From Gottschalkia acidurici 9a (GTDB taxonomy: Bacteria; Bacillota; Clostridia; Tissierellales; Gottschalkiaceae), in assembly GCF_000299355.1 (NCBI RefSeq), contig NC_018664.1, positions 2,526,380-2,590,379 of the forward strand: a stretch of DNA of 64,000 nucleotides, in the 5' to 3' direction. The position numbers and the translations under genes are program-made. The notes beneath the pieces were generated by a model, which was not told the DNA's origin, searched no databases, and saw only the letters and a program-made list of their open reading frames with translations. Below are positions 8,801 to 17,185 of the stretch, piece by piece; within the stretch, counting starts at the first letter, position 1; every line of letters starts with the position of its first letter.

Positions 8801-9732
8801 CTTTTTTCACTAACTATTATTGCTTTCTCCTGACTATAATCTAGTTCAGTTACAAAGTAGTTATTTTCTTGATTCACTCTAATTCTTTTTGATTCTTTAT
8901 TTTCTCTACTAAAGCTTTTTTCTCCAGTTCCTTTAGCATCATTATGAATTAAGTTGTTTATCAATCTATTACTGCTATTTCTGTTTATAAGTTCTATATA
9001 ATCATCATATATAGAGCTTGTTGAATTAGGAAATTGACCTATTACTATATTGTTTTTTAAAATAAGTTCTCCTAGTTCGTATGTTGAAGTGTTTGAGTTA
9101 TTTATCTCCTTAAATTCTTCTATGCACGATATATCATTTTCTTTATCTATAAATATTCCATTTTCAGATAAATACTCTGCTATCCAGTTCAGTATATCCA
9201 CATCTGTTAACTCTTCAAACTCTAGTTCAAAATCTCTAAGTTTTATTTCATTATATTTTTTAAAGCCCATTATAAATGTTTTATTTATATTTATATATTC
9301 ATCATTTATACTTTGTAAAAATACTTCATCATTTTCTATCTTTAAACTTACTGGAAAAAGTAGAAGAGGTGCTTTTACAAGCGTACCATCCTTAAATTTT
9401 CCTTCCACAAATGGATACCCTATACACAGATCATGGCTCCCTTTTTCTCTTTGAATAGAGTTGTTTTCCTTATAAAGTTTCTTTAAGTCTTCATAGAGTG
9501 CAGATATATTTTCGTCATAAGGTGGTGATAGTATCTTTATCTTTCCATCATATCTTTCTGTAAGTAGCTTTAGTAGTCTTTCACAAAAATTTTGCCCATT
9601 TGCCTTTTCTAATGACTTTAAATCAAAAGCTACTTTTTTATAAAGTTTTTTTAATAATAGTGTTCTATTTCTGGTGCTTATATTTATAAGTCTATCTCTG
9701 TATATAGACAACATATCTTGCAATCTTATCAC
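5845..9732 (-). CDS. DUF4011-type SF1 (Upf1-like) helicase with C-terminal PD-(D/E)XK/Vsr-like nuclease domain
   Basis: A ~1295-aa protein. The N-terminus (LSIYRDRLINISTRNRTL) is the DUF4011 start. Walker A (YGPPGTGKSQV, ~residue 314) and Walker B (VVIFDEASQM, ~872), GDDKQLQP (~895), NYHYRS (~948), and ENVQGDERD plus NVAISRARKK (~1090-1122) are SF1/Upf1-type helicase motifs; a long coiled-coil insertion separates A and B. The last ~110 residues hold IECDGATYHSS ... RERDIYRQRFLESRGW ... RIWSRDWW, typical of a Vsr/DUF559-like endonuclease. The GTG at 9732 lies inside the Shine-Dalgarno sequence AAGGTGAT, so translation more likely begins at TTG 9723. Proteins of this layout are suspected or reported anti-phage factors; that role here is inference. 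Its neighbours are housekeeping genes. Confidence 0.85.
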   Translation of the reverse strand: MIRLQDMLSIYRDRLINISTRNRTLLLKKLYKKVAFDLKSLEKANGQNFCERLLKLLTERYDGKIKILSPPYDENISALYEDLKKLYKENNSIQREKGSHDLCIGYPFVEGKFKDGTLVKAPLLLFPVSLKIENDEVFLQSINDEYININKTFIMGFKKYNEIKLRDFELEFEELTDVDILNWIAEYLSENGIFIDKENDISCIEEFKEINNSNTSTYELGELILKNNIVIGQFPNSTSSIYDDYIELINRNSSNRLINNLIHNDAKGTGEKSFSRENKESKRIRVNQENNYFVTELDYSQEKAIIVSEKSEELVIYGPPGTGKSQVIVNLIVDNLAKGKKILMVSQKKAALDVVYNRLLKLELDNRVANIESPNTDRQKLFNKINSILENQERYFRDKYNIQFNKVSQDIESELEKLEKLSDVLNKSTSFGLTLNQLYTKSTNKYKYYIEILGDNFNEFKDINSTELEEILNNIDRISRYLKYDSNNLVLKNRKKFGDLQEIEKDRIISLVERIKRYAEEYNGEKLKDSSIVYIENLIEDKQIDTSYLSKKLSEDLELISNTSNLLDDKHTKNLNKLLQLSKVVKKKRIWTLRYWKSRRELKQRVKGYSIKNIIECIDETAKINSEILKIKSEFGINDISYTSNKKEIISKIESYIKSIETVELLTKEVYILEKYFNEDLLELLTSNILKNNKWKELLEDIQSIISTDFEQIKILDYLKDKLSDKEKLLMKFCMEEYEWNDKEDIDLSKAIRNTIYLKHIEYIELENKEILNSIDNPDEIKVKIENLLESKRKLVPEVIIDKLNNDIEDGTNYSDMKYEVDKKRNKMSLRKFIHTFQSSGLLNLLPCWLVTPEAVSSVLPLKEGIFDVVIFDEASQMFIENSIPSVYRAKSVVIAGDDKQLQPNDLYQVKMDNEEYIEDDEKYISKISTEVKSLLELAKYKYESVTLNYHYRSMYEELINFSNYAFYNGKIEVVPNINKSQYSSPIERIKIDGKWIDRKNIKEAEEVVQLIKKILLDRENNETVGIITFNSSQQECIEEMLDREILRDIEFGAVYRKELERKEGNEYKGIFIKNIENVQGDERDIIIFSIGYAPNEEGRVVRNFGSLTMKSGENRLNVAISRARKKIYVITSIEPEELGYVDNLSKGAILLKKYLQYVRAVSNDNKEEARDILYSLDTIERTQKDIIHFDSPFEEEVYEALVNIGLKVQTQVGASSYRIDMAIYDEDRSEYILGIECDGATYHSSKSARERDIYRQRFLESRGWTIHRIWSRDWWKNKQVEVEKIKMKLESLKN

Positions 9733-9769
9733 CTTACTTTCTTTAACTAAAACTTATGTTCTTATCTTT

Positions 9770-9798
9770 ATTATATGATTAAACATTAGCTTTTACAA
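9770..9798 (-). promoter_or_regulatory. Sigma-A promoter of the helicase-nuclease gene
   Basis: On the minus strand, -35 TTGTAA (9793-9798) and -10 TATAAT (9770-9775) are separated by exactly 17 bp, about 40 bp upstream of the start codon. Confidence 0.75.
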
Positions 9799-9816
9799 CG
9801 TTTAAGGTTTTTCTAC

Positions 9817-9860
9817 ATAAAAAAACATCTATTAAAGTAATTACTTTAATAGATGTTTTT
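9817..9860 (-). terminator. Terminator of the liv operon
   Basis: A perfect 17-bp inverted repeat (9824-9840 with 9841-9857) with a T run on the minus strand (A run on the plus strand from 9819). It lies 45 bp after livF. Confidence 0.9.
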
Positions 9861-9904
9861 TATAAATATTATATTTTCATACGAAAAACTTTCACTTTAT
9901 CTAT

Positions 9905-10609
9905 CTAATCTTCGCCTAAGTATGCCTTTCTAACTCTATCATCAGATAAAAGATCCTTGGCATTTCCCTCTAATACAATTTCACCAGTTTCAATAACATA
10001 TGCCTTATCTGCAACTTTAAGAGCTATATTAGCATTTTGTTCAACTAATAACACTGTTAATCCTTCTTTGTTTAATTCCTTTACTGCTTCAAATATTTCT
10101 GATACTACTATAGGTGCTAATCCCATTGATGGTTCATCTAGCATAAGTAATTTTGGTTTTGACATTATAGCTCTTCCTATAGCTAACATTTGCTGTTCTC
10201 CTCCACTTAGTGTTCCAGCCATCTGTTTCGCTCTTTCTTTAAGTCTTGGAAATAGTTTATATACATACGTTAAGTCTTTTTGAATACCGTCTGTATCATT
10301 TCTTAAATATGCACCCATAAATAAATTTTCCTCTACATTAAGTGCTGTAAATACACGTCTTCCTTCTGGTACATGTATAAGTGCATCTTTAACTATCTTC
10401 TCAGAAGCCTTACCTATTATTTCTTCTCCATTATACTTAATGCTTCCTTTTCCTTTAACTAAGTTAGATATTGATCTTAATGTAGTAGTTTTACCTGCAC
10501 CATTACTTCCTATTAAGGTAACGATTTGCCCTTCTTTTACTTCAAATGATATTCCTTTTAAAGCATGAATACCTCCATAATATACGTGTAGATCATCTAT
10601 CTTTAGCAT
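9905..10609 (-). CDS. livF: Branched-chain amino acid ABC transporter ATP-binding protein LivF
   Basis: A 234-aa ABC ATPase, one of two in the high-affinity leucine/isoleucine/valine importer. Walker A is GSNGAGKTT, the signature is LSGGEQQMLAIGRA, and Walker B LLMLDEPSMGLAP; HVPEGRRVF is typical of LivF. Its ATG shares one base with the TAA stop of livG (TAATG), implying translational coupling. It is the last gene of livKHMGF. Confidence 0.95.
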   Translation of the reverse strand: MLKIDDLHVYYGGIHALKGISFEVKEGQIVTLIGSNGAGKTTTLRSISNLVKGKGSIKYNGEEIIGKASEKIVKDALIHVPEGRRVFTALNVEENLFMGAYLRNDTDGIQKDLTYVYKLFPRLKERAKQMAGTLSGGEQQMLAIGRAIMSKPKLLMLDEPSMGLAPIVVSEIFEAVKELNKEGLTVLLVEQNANIALKVADKAYVIETGEIVLEGNAKDLLSDDRVRKAYLGED

Positions 10610-11376
10610 TATTCATCTCCTCCTTGTCCTAAGTAGGCTGAGATAACTTTTTCATTACGTTGTATCTCTTGTGGAAGACCTTCTGCTATCTTATTACCAT
10701 AATCAAGAACATATATTCTGTCCGAGATATTCATTACTAATTTTATATCATGTTCTATGACCAGTATTGTATAGCCTTTATCACGTATTTTTTTAATAAG
10801 ATTAGTCATCTCTACTTTTTCCCCGCTATTCATACCAGCAGCAGGTTCATCTAATAGTATAAGCTTTGGACCTGTAGAAATTGCTCTTGCTACCTCTACT
10901 CTTCTTTGATGTCCATAAGGTAAGCTAGTAGCAATTTCATCTTTAAACTTTGTTAAATCTAAAAAGTCTAAAATTTCTAACGCTTTTTCTTTTACTTTAG
11001 CTTCCTCTTCTTTAAAATTCTTTGTTTTAAATATAGCATCTACTAAATTTGATTTAGTTCTACAGTACTGTCCTACCATTACATTTTCTAAAACACTCAT
11101 AGTACTAAATAATCTTATATTTTGAAAAGTTCTTCCTATTCCCAGTTTAGTTATCTCATGGGGCTTTGATTTTTCTAATTTTTTACCTAGAAAAGTTACT
11201 TCTCCTTTTGTAGGTTCATATATACCAGTTATCAAGTTAAAGAAAGTGGTCTTACCTGCTCCATTAGGCCCTATTAGACTAACTATTTCGCCTTCTTTAA
11301 TGTGAAAATCTACATCATTTACAGCTGTTAGTCCACCAAATGATTTTGTCATTCCTTTTGTTTCAAGTATATTCAT
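10609..11376 (-). CDS. livG: Branched-chain amino acid ABC transporter ATP-binding protein LivG
   Basis: A 255-aa ABC ATPase partnering LivF. Walker A GPNGAGKTTFFN, the LivG-typical GIGRTFQNIRLF, a modified signature LPYGHQRRVEVARA and Walker B LILLDEPAAGMN are all present. The LPYGHQRR replacement for LSGGQ is normal for LivG. Overlaps of one base link it to livM upstream and livF downstream. Confidence 0.95.
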   Translation of the reverse strand: MNILETKGMTKSFGGLTAVNDVDFHIKEGEIVSLIGPNGAGKTTFFNLITGIYEPTKGEVTFLGKKLEKSKPHEITKLGIGRTFQNIRLFSTMSVLENVMVGQYCRTKSNLVDAIFKTKNFKEEEAKVKEKALEILDFLDLTKFKDEIATSLPYGHQRRVEVARAISTGPKLILLDEPAAGMNSGEKVEMTNLIKKIRDKGYTILVIEHDIKLVMNISDRIYVLDYGNKIAEGLPQEIQRNEKVISAYLGQGGDE

Positions 11377-12431
11377 TATTTTTTGCCCCCTTTCTTTAAG
11401 CTGTCACTACTAATCATACCCTGTGGTCTTGTTATCATCATCATTACTAGAAGTAATCCATATATAGCATATCTATATGATGATATATCTCTTAATGCTT
11501 CTGGTAGTATCGCTAATATAGCTGCACCTACTATAACTCCAGGTATACTTCCCACTCCACCTAGTACAACCATAGTAAGAATAGTTACTGATTCCATATA
11601 AACAAAGTTATCTGGATTTACATAGTGTATAAATGAAGCAAAGAAACTTCCGGCAGTTCCAGCTATAGCTGCTCCTAGTACAAATACTAGTATTTTTAAA
11701 TGACTAGGATCTATACCCATAGCTTCAGCTGCTATTTCATCATCCTTAATAGCTACAAGTCCTCTTCCAAGTCTTGAATTTAATAAACGACTTGATATAA
11801 ATACTGTAATTGCAGCCATAATTAAAATTATATAAAAGTATCCGATATTATGTTTTATAACAATTCCAAATATCGATGGATAAGGCACTGATGGTATTCC
11901 TGCTGGTCCTTTTGTGAATGAAGTCCAGTTAATCAATACTAGTCTTAGTATCTCTGCAAATCCTATTGTAGCGATTGCTAAGTAGTCTCCTTTAAGTCTC
12001 AGAATAGGTATTCCTATCAGTAGACCAAATATTCCCGCCATAATAGCACTTGCTATAAATGCTATTGAGATCGGTACATTGAAGCTAACTGTAAGTAGTG
12101 CAGTTGTGTATGCTCCTATTGCATAGAATGCAACGTGTCCCATTGAAAGCTGTCCTGCAAATCCTAGTATTAAGTTTAAACTTAAAGCTAATACTACATA
12201 TAGTAAAACTATTATACTCGTTCTTAAGAAATAAGGATTGCCCGAAGTAATTATTGGCCATAATAATAATGCTACTCCAAATATAATTCCCAAAGTTTTT
12301 CTTGATTTTTTATTCAATCCTGTATATTTAGCAGTACCCCAGTCAAAGAATTTAGACATTATCTTAATTCCAATAAAGAGTATGACTGCATAAATTGTTA
12401 TTCTAATTAATACACCTACTAAATTCTCCAT
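11376..12431 (-). CDS. livM: Branched-chain amino acid ABC transporter permease LivM
   Basis: A ~351-aa polytopic permease with about 9-10 membrane segments; GHVAFYAIGAYTTALL and the cytoplasmic GLVAIKDDEIAAEAMGI loop that contacts the ATPase are diagnostic. A GTG at 12440 also opens the frame but abuts the site AGAAGGGG, so ATG at 12431, eight to nine bases away, is the better start. Its stop overlaps the livG start by one base. Confidence 0.94.
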   Translation of the reverse strand: MENLVGVLIRITIYAVILFIGIKIMSKFFDWGTAKYTGLNKKSRKTLGIIFGVALLLWPIITSGNPYFLRTSIIVLLYVVLALSLNLILGFAGQLSMGHVAFYAIGAYTTALLTVSFNVPISIAFIASAIMAGIFGLLIGIPILRLKGDYLAIATIGFAEILRLVLINWTSFTKGPAGIPSVPYPSIFGIVIKHNIGYFYIILIMAAITVFISSRLLNSRLGRGLVAIKDDEIAAEAMGIDPSHLKILVFVLGAAIAGTAGSFFASFIHYVNPDNFVYMESVTILTMVVLGGVGSIPGVIVGAAILAILPEALRDISSYRYAIYGLLLVMMMITRPQGMISSDSLKKGGKK

Positions 12432-12445
12432 ATCAGCCACCCCTT

Positions 12446-13327
12446 CTATACCTTTTCTCTATCTGATTTACCTAGTATTCCAGATGGTTTTACTAGTAAA
12501 ATTATAATTAATATTATGAAAGCTATTGCATCACGATATCCTGAAGATATATATGCTGCTCCTAAACTTTCAGATACACCCATTATAAGTCCACCTATCA
12601 TGGCTCCTGGTATACTTCCTATTCCTCCAATTACGGCTGCTATAAATGCCTTAAGTCCAGGTACAAATCCCATCATAGGGAAAACTGCTTTATAGTACAT
12701 TCCTACTAATGCTCCTGCTGCTGCTCCTAATGTTGAACCTAATGCAAACGTAAAGTAAACAATTCTATTTGTATTTATTCCCATTAGTCTAGATGCATCC
12801 ATGTCTTGTGAAGTACATCTCATTGCTCTACCCATTCTCGTATATTTTATAATGTAGTTCAGTATAACTACTAACACTATTGTAGTTAATAATATTATAA
12901 TTTGAAGCTTTGAAACTCTCATTCCTAAGATATTATATACTGTGTTGTTAATAACATCTGGAAACGATTGGGTTTCAGGTCCCCAAATTAACATTGCAAA
13001 GTTTTCTAAAAATATTGCCATCCCAATTGCTGATAAGAATAGATTTATTCTCGGTGCTTTAAAAACTGGACTATATGCAAATTTAGCTATAAGAATTCCA
13101 AATATTGCAGCTCCTACCATACCGAATAAAAATGCTGCTATAATAGGTAAGTTTAAAAGTGTCACTCCTGTTAGAGTTAAGAATGCACCTACCATGTATA
13201 TATCTCCATGTGCGAAGTTTATAAGTCTTATAATACCATAGACCATTGTAAATCCTATTGCCGTTAATGCATATATACTTCCTAAGGCTATCCCATTACT
13301 TAGATGTTCCATAAACTCTAGAAACAT
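12446..13327 (-). CDS. livH: Branched-chain amino acid ABC transporter permease LivH
   Basis: A ~293-aa permease paired with LivM. The N-terminus NGIALGSIYALTAIGFTMVYGI and the RAMRCTSQDMDASRLMGI loop are typical of LivH. An upstream ATG at 13345 is in frame, but the site AGAAGGTGAC lies between the two, giving ATG 13327 as the start. It sits between livK and livM with short gaps. Confidence 0.94.
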   Translation of the reverse strand: MFLEFMEHLSNGIALGSIYALTAIGFTMVYGIIRLINFAHGDIYMVGAFLTLTGVTLLNLPIIAAFLFGMVGAAIFGILIAKFAYSPVFKAPRINLFLSAIGMAIFLENFAMLIWGPETQSFPDVINNTVYNILGMRVSKLQIIILLTTIVLVVILNYIIKYTRMGRAMRCTSQDMDASRLMGINTNRIVYFTFALGSTLGAAAGALVGMYYKAVFPMMGFVPGLKAFIAAVIGGIGSIPGAMIGGLIMGVSESLGAAYISSGYRDAIAFIILIIILLVKPSGILGKSDREKV

Positions 13328-13362
13328 TACGTCACCTTCTCTCATTATTGTAAGATTTTTGT

Positions 13363-14493
13363 TTACTTAGGCTGAACTTCTGCTGGAACTATTTTTCCAT
13401 CTTTAACTGTTAAAATAATAATTCCTCTAGTTACATCGTTGTCCTTAAATGTTATAGGACCTGCAACTCCTGGAAAATCTTTAACTTCTTCTAGGTATTT
13501 TTTAATACCTTGTCTATTTTCACCATTTTCTTCTATAGCTTTCAGTAAAATTTTAGCCGAATCATAAGCTAGTGCTGAATAAGTATCTGGTTCTTTTCCA
13601 TACTTAGCTTTAAATGCTTCAACAAATTCTTTTGTTCCTGAAAACTCTACATCTGGATGGAAGAATCCAGTGAATTTAATTCCTTCAACTGCTTTTCCGC
13701 CTAATTTTACTAGTTCATCAGAACTTATTCCTTCTGTTCCAAGTATCTCAACATCTAGCCCTACTGACTTAGCTTGTTGTGCTATCAGTGCTACTTCTAC
13801 ATAATATCCTGGAGCAAACAATAAGTCTGGTTTTTTATTTTTGATTTTTGTTAGCTGAGGACTAAAGTCTTTAGATTGACCTTCAAAATATGTTTCTGCA
13901 ACTACGACTTTTCCACCTAATTTAGTGAACTCTTTAGTAAATGAATTCTTTAATCCTGTTCCAAAGTCATTTGCTGTATATATTATAGCTACTTTTCTTT
14001 TTCCTAGTTCATTGTAAGCATAACTTGCCAAGTGTTTTGCTTGAGCTGTATCAGTTAAGGAAATACGGAAAAGATGTGGACTTGTTCCATCAGTAATAGC
14101 TTCATTTACTGAGTCTGTTATAACAGGCATTCCCACAGATTCATATATTCCTCTAGCTGCTAGAGTAGCTGAACTATTCCAGTGGCCTATAACTGCTAGC
14201 ATATTATTGTTGGATACAAACTTTTGAGCAACGTTTGGAGCTTCTTTTGGATTACCTGTGTCGTCTCCAACAATTAGTTTTACTTTTTTGCCATTTATTC
14301 CGCCTTTTTGATTAACTTCATCTAAGGCTAGCTCTATAGCATTAACTTTATTGGCACCAAATTGAGCTGAATCCCCTGTCATTGGATTTGCACTACCTAT
14401 TATTATTTCTGTTGATTCTTTAGTACTACAGCCTACTAGTGAAGTTCCTAGGATTAAAGTTAGTAACCCTATAGCAATATTTTTTATTTTCAC
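13363..14493 (-). CDS. livK: Branched-chain amino acid ABC transporter substrate-binding lipoprotein
   Basis: A 376-aa extracytoplasmic binding protein of the periplasmic-binding type I fold (LivK/LivJ family). A lipoprotein signal is present: a basic start, a hydrophobic stretch and lipobox LVGC with the modified Cys at about residue 22. The N-lobe starts IIIGSANPMTGDSAQFG, as expected. The start is GTG at 14493 with AGGAGG seven bases upstream. It is first in the operon, and nearly 650 bp of gene-free DNA lies upstream. The ligand is probably leucine, isoleucine, valine or a related amino acid. Confidence 0.93.
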   Translation of the reverse strand: MKIKNIAIGLLTLILGTSLVGCSTKESTEIIIGSANPMTGDSAQFGANKVNAIELALDEVNQKGGINGKKVKLIVGDDTGNPKEAPNVAQKFVSNNNMLAVIGHWNSSATLAARGIYESVGMPVITDSVNEAITDGTSPHLFRISLTDTAQAKHLASYAYNELGKRKVAIIYTANDFGTGLKNSFTKEFTKLGGKVVVAETYFEGQSKDFSPQLTKIKNKKPDLLFAPGYYVEVALIAQQAKSVGLDVEILGTEGISSDELVKLGGKAVEGIKFTGFFHPDVEFSGTKEFVEAFKAKYGKEPDTYSALAYDSAKILLKAIEENGENRQGIKKYLEEVKDFPGVAGPITFKDNDVTRGIIILTVKDGKIVPAEVQPK

Positions 14494-15130
14494 TTTTTAT
14501 CCTCCTTTTTATATCTACTTTTTAAATAGTATCTAAGTTCTTATTTTTAACACCTCCTTTCCAGCTTATATTGAGCTTTATAAATAAGTAATGTTAACGA
14601 TTTCTCCTTAGCTTTAAAATACATTTTTTATACGTTATAAATATTCTATAGATATTATTACTTAAATTACCTATTAAACATAAAAAAAATTTCTATCATA
14701 TATTAAAGTGCACCTTTGAATTTAACTTATAATATATGACTCAAAAAGATATGCTAATATTTATATGTACGAAAAGTATGAATATGACAATCTATTTGAA
14801 AGTTATAGATTGGGCTAACTCTCTATTATAGTATGGCTTGTCCTATTCAATAGATTTTAAAACTTTAGAATCACTTAAAATTTAGCTTATTTATATTGAT
14901 GTCTTTGTTTTCGCTTATATTAGTCTTCTAAGTACTTGTTTTTTACTTTTATGTATGAGTGTGGCATAATTAGTTATATATTGCTAGTTTTTAAACAAAT
15001 GGCTCTCTATTTATTTTACATTTTATTTACTATTTGTCAAATAAAGTAGACCTATGTTCTTTTATATAAATTACCCCTAATTTTTTACTCTAAACTTATA
15101 TTTAGTTATTCACTTAATAGGTTTTTATAT
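14494..15130. other. Long gene-free AT-rich spacer upstream of livK
   Basis: No credible ORF on either strand. The only structures I see are an 8-bp inverted repeat (14788-14795 with 14805-14812) and a Shine-Dalgarno-like GGAGGTG on the minus strand around 14557-14566 with no good ORF behind it. The livK promoter and control region must be here, but I cannot place a -35/-10 pair with confidence and see no T-box or known riboswitch. Confidence 0.6.
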
Positions 15131-15132
15131 AT

Positions 15133-15165
15133 AAAAAACACTTATCAATAGTTTTTGATAAGTGT
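15133..15165 (-). terminator. Terminator of the yjiH-like gene
   Basis: An 11-bp stem (15138-15148 with 15155-15165) is followed on the minus strand by a run of six T residues. It lies 35 bp after the gene at 15200. Confidence 0.88.
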
Positions 15166-15199
15166 TCATAGGTATTATTTTATTTTATTTTCTTTACTA

Positions 15200-16663
15200 T
15201 TAGTATAGTATATGCATAAAGAGTGCTGCAAAAGGAATTGCTATAAGTGTTCTTTCAATGAATATAATCATTATTTCTTTAAAGCTTAACTTTATACCTG
15301 TTGTCATAATAACTACTGCAGTTTCAGATACGTATATTATTTGTACCATTGCTACTAAACAAAGGAAATATCTTGCTGCTTCTGCTATTATATCTACTTT
15401 ATCCGATATGATTAATATAGGTATAAATGGATCTGTTATACCTGCTACTATTGATGGTGCTACTTCTAGCGCATTTGATACTCCAACTAACTTAACTAGT
15501 GGATAAAATATGTACCCTAACCAAGTAAATAATTCAGTATATTCAACAAGTATCATACTTGTTGTACCTATGGCACATAAAAGAGTTATAACTTTAGGTA
15601 CAATTGCAAGTCCACCGATAAGACTATCTTTTATTCTATAAAAAATATTTCCTGATATCCAAGCTTTTTTAGCTGCTCTATCTATCCCTACCTTCAACAT
15701 ACGCGGACTAATTTCAAGTTTAGCTTCTGCTTCTCTATCCTCATCTGTTTGAGGTCTACCATTATAGAACACTTCTTTTTTTCTCGATAGTGGTGGTATT
15801 CTACACATTATTGCAGCTATTATAAATGCTAAAAAGAATGATGAGAAGTATACTTTTGAAAATTGTTCTCCTAATCCTGCTGTTCCTATCATAAGAGATG
15901 CATAACCTACACTTACAGCACTAAAACAGGTAGATACTATACTTGATTCTTTCTCAGTATAATTATTAGACTTATACATTCTACTAGTTATAATAACCGC
16001 CATAGATGCTGAACCAACGAATGATGCAACCGCATCAACTGCACTTTTTCCTGGTGTTCTAAATAAAGGTCTCATAAGAGGCTCTAGTATAATTCCTAAG
16101 AAGTCTATACAACCATATTCGATTAAGAATGGAACAAAGAATGCTCCTACTGGTATGATACATGCTACTCCATATACTATTGGTGGTATAACCATTTGAC
16201 CTGTCTTTGCACCTATTATTATTTCAGGTGCAGGAACACCTAATAAAGCATTTAGTACAAACATGACTATATATACTCCACCTATTGAATATAATATAGG
16301 GTGTATTATAGAATCATTTTTATAATATTCGTATAAAGTTCCTTCTTTAGCTATATATTTTCCATAAATACTTAGTATAGCATTACCTGCAATTACTATT
16401 GCTACTATAGCTAATCCAAAATTACCTAAGATATTTTGAACTCCAGTGTATATGATTCCAAATGGTATTTGTCCTTGTTTTCCATTAAAGGAAACTGGAA
16501 CAAAGAAAACAAAAATAGCTATTGCCGTAAAAATTATAGATGTTATTAGTCCTTTTCTGTAATCAGATTTATTAAGCTCAATAGAATCTAGAATCTTTGG
16601 ATCACTTAAGTCTAAATCTTGGAGATTAATATCTTTTCTTTCACTTAAATTAATAGTTTCCAT
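15200..16663 (-). CDS. YjiH family nucleoside-recognition (Gate) domain membrane protein
   Basis: A 487-aa polytopic membrane protein. The soluble N-terminal ~35 residues are followed by about ten to eleven hydrophobic segments containing Gate-type features (FRTPGKSAVDAVASFVGSAS; EVAPSIVAGITDPFIP). The family is annotated as nucleoside recognition or YjiH but transport substrate is not established. The start ATG 16663 has GGAGGAATAAAGT upstream. It is monocistronic, ending at its own terminator, and is preceded by a cluster of TTGTAT repeats that may be operator sites. Confidence 0.85.
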   Translation of the reverse strand: METINLSERKDINLQDLDLSDPKILDSIELNKSDYRKGLITSIIFTAIAIFVFFVPVSFNGKQGQIPFGIIYTGVQNILGNFGLAIVAIVIAGNAILSIYGKYIAKEGTLYEYYKNDSIIHPILYSIGGVYIVMFVLNALLGVPAPEIIIGAKTGQMVIPPIVYGVACIIPVGAFFVPFLIEYGCIDFLGIILEPLMRPLFRTPGKSAVDAVASFVGSASMAVIITSRMYKSNNYTEKESSIVSTCFSAVSVGYASLMIGTAGLGEQFSKVYFSSFFLAFIIAAIMCRIPPLSRKKEVFYNGRPQTDEDREAEAKLEISPRMLKVGIDRAAKKAWISGNIFYRIKDSLIGGLAIVPKVITLLCAIGTTSMILVEYTELFTWLGYIFYPLVKLVGVSNALEVAPSIVAGITDPFIPILIISDKVDIIAEAARYFLCLVAMVQIIYVSETAVVIMTTGIKLSFKEIMIIFIERTLIAIPFAALFMHILY

Positions 16664-17128
16664 ACTTTATTCCTCCTTTTTTTGTGAGTTTCAAAATTAA
16701 TTTATATGTATTTCCCCTATACTCTTTTTCTATTGACACCTCCATGCTTAATTTTTTTCAATGATATTTATGTAGAAATTGTAAGTATTAAGTAAATATG
16801 TATTTTGTATACCATCTTTTGTATATTGTATACCTTGTATTATGTTTTTCTATCCATTTTCTCGAGTATTAAATAAGGCTCGTACTTTTTTAATAATTTC
16901 TACATCTATCACTCTACTTTGTGCCCCTTATTCTGTCGATTTTTTTCATTAAATTCCACAAACAATATACGATCCCTTCTAGCTTCCATTTTTATATTTT
17001 ATTATCAGTATAGGATATTTATATATATACCATTATTTTTATATTATAATCATAATTCTTTATCTTTATTGATTTATCTATTTTATATGACATTATTAGA
17101 CCTCAGGCTACTATTGAAATTATGTACA
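16664..17128. other. Gene-free spacer between yjiH-like and aminotransferase genes
   Basis: Apart from the TTGTAT cluster at 16805-16840, I see no supported gene. A 70-codon frame at 16919-17131 on the plus strand lacks a ribosome site and reads like random AT-rich sequence. A minus-strand GGAGGTG around 16740 is not followed by a convincing ORF. Confidence 0.6.
16805..16840. promoter_or_regulatory. Cluster of four TTGTAT repeats upstream of the yjiH-like gene
   Basis: TTGTAT occurs at 16805, 16819, 16826 and 16835 within 36 bp. Two copies extend to TTGTATACC (16805-16813 and 16826-16834) and lie exactly 21 bp, two helical turns, apart. GTATAC-type half-sites suggest a GntR-like or other dimeric regulator. 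No cognate regulator gene is in the window. Confidence 0.4.
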
Positions 17129-17184
17129 TAAAAATAAGCACTACTAAAACTTATCAATTAAAACTTCTAGTAGTGCTTACTTTT
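17129..17184 (-). terminator. Terminator of the aminotransferase gene
   Basis: A 13-bp stem (17134-17146 with 17168-17180, one G-T type mismatch at the end) with a T run on the minus strand. Confidence 0.82.
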
Positions 17185-17185
17185 C

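Noticed and set aside
14494-15199. T-box or leucine-responsive leader before livK
   Set aside because: No T-box sequence, no specifier loop and no anti-terminator pairing seen.
16919-17131. 70-codon plus-strand ORF
   Set aside because: No ribosome site, composition like the AT-rich spacer around it, and its end overlaps a minus-strand terminator.
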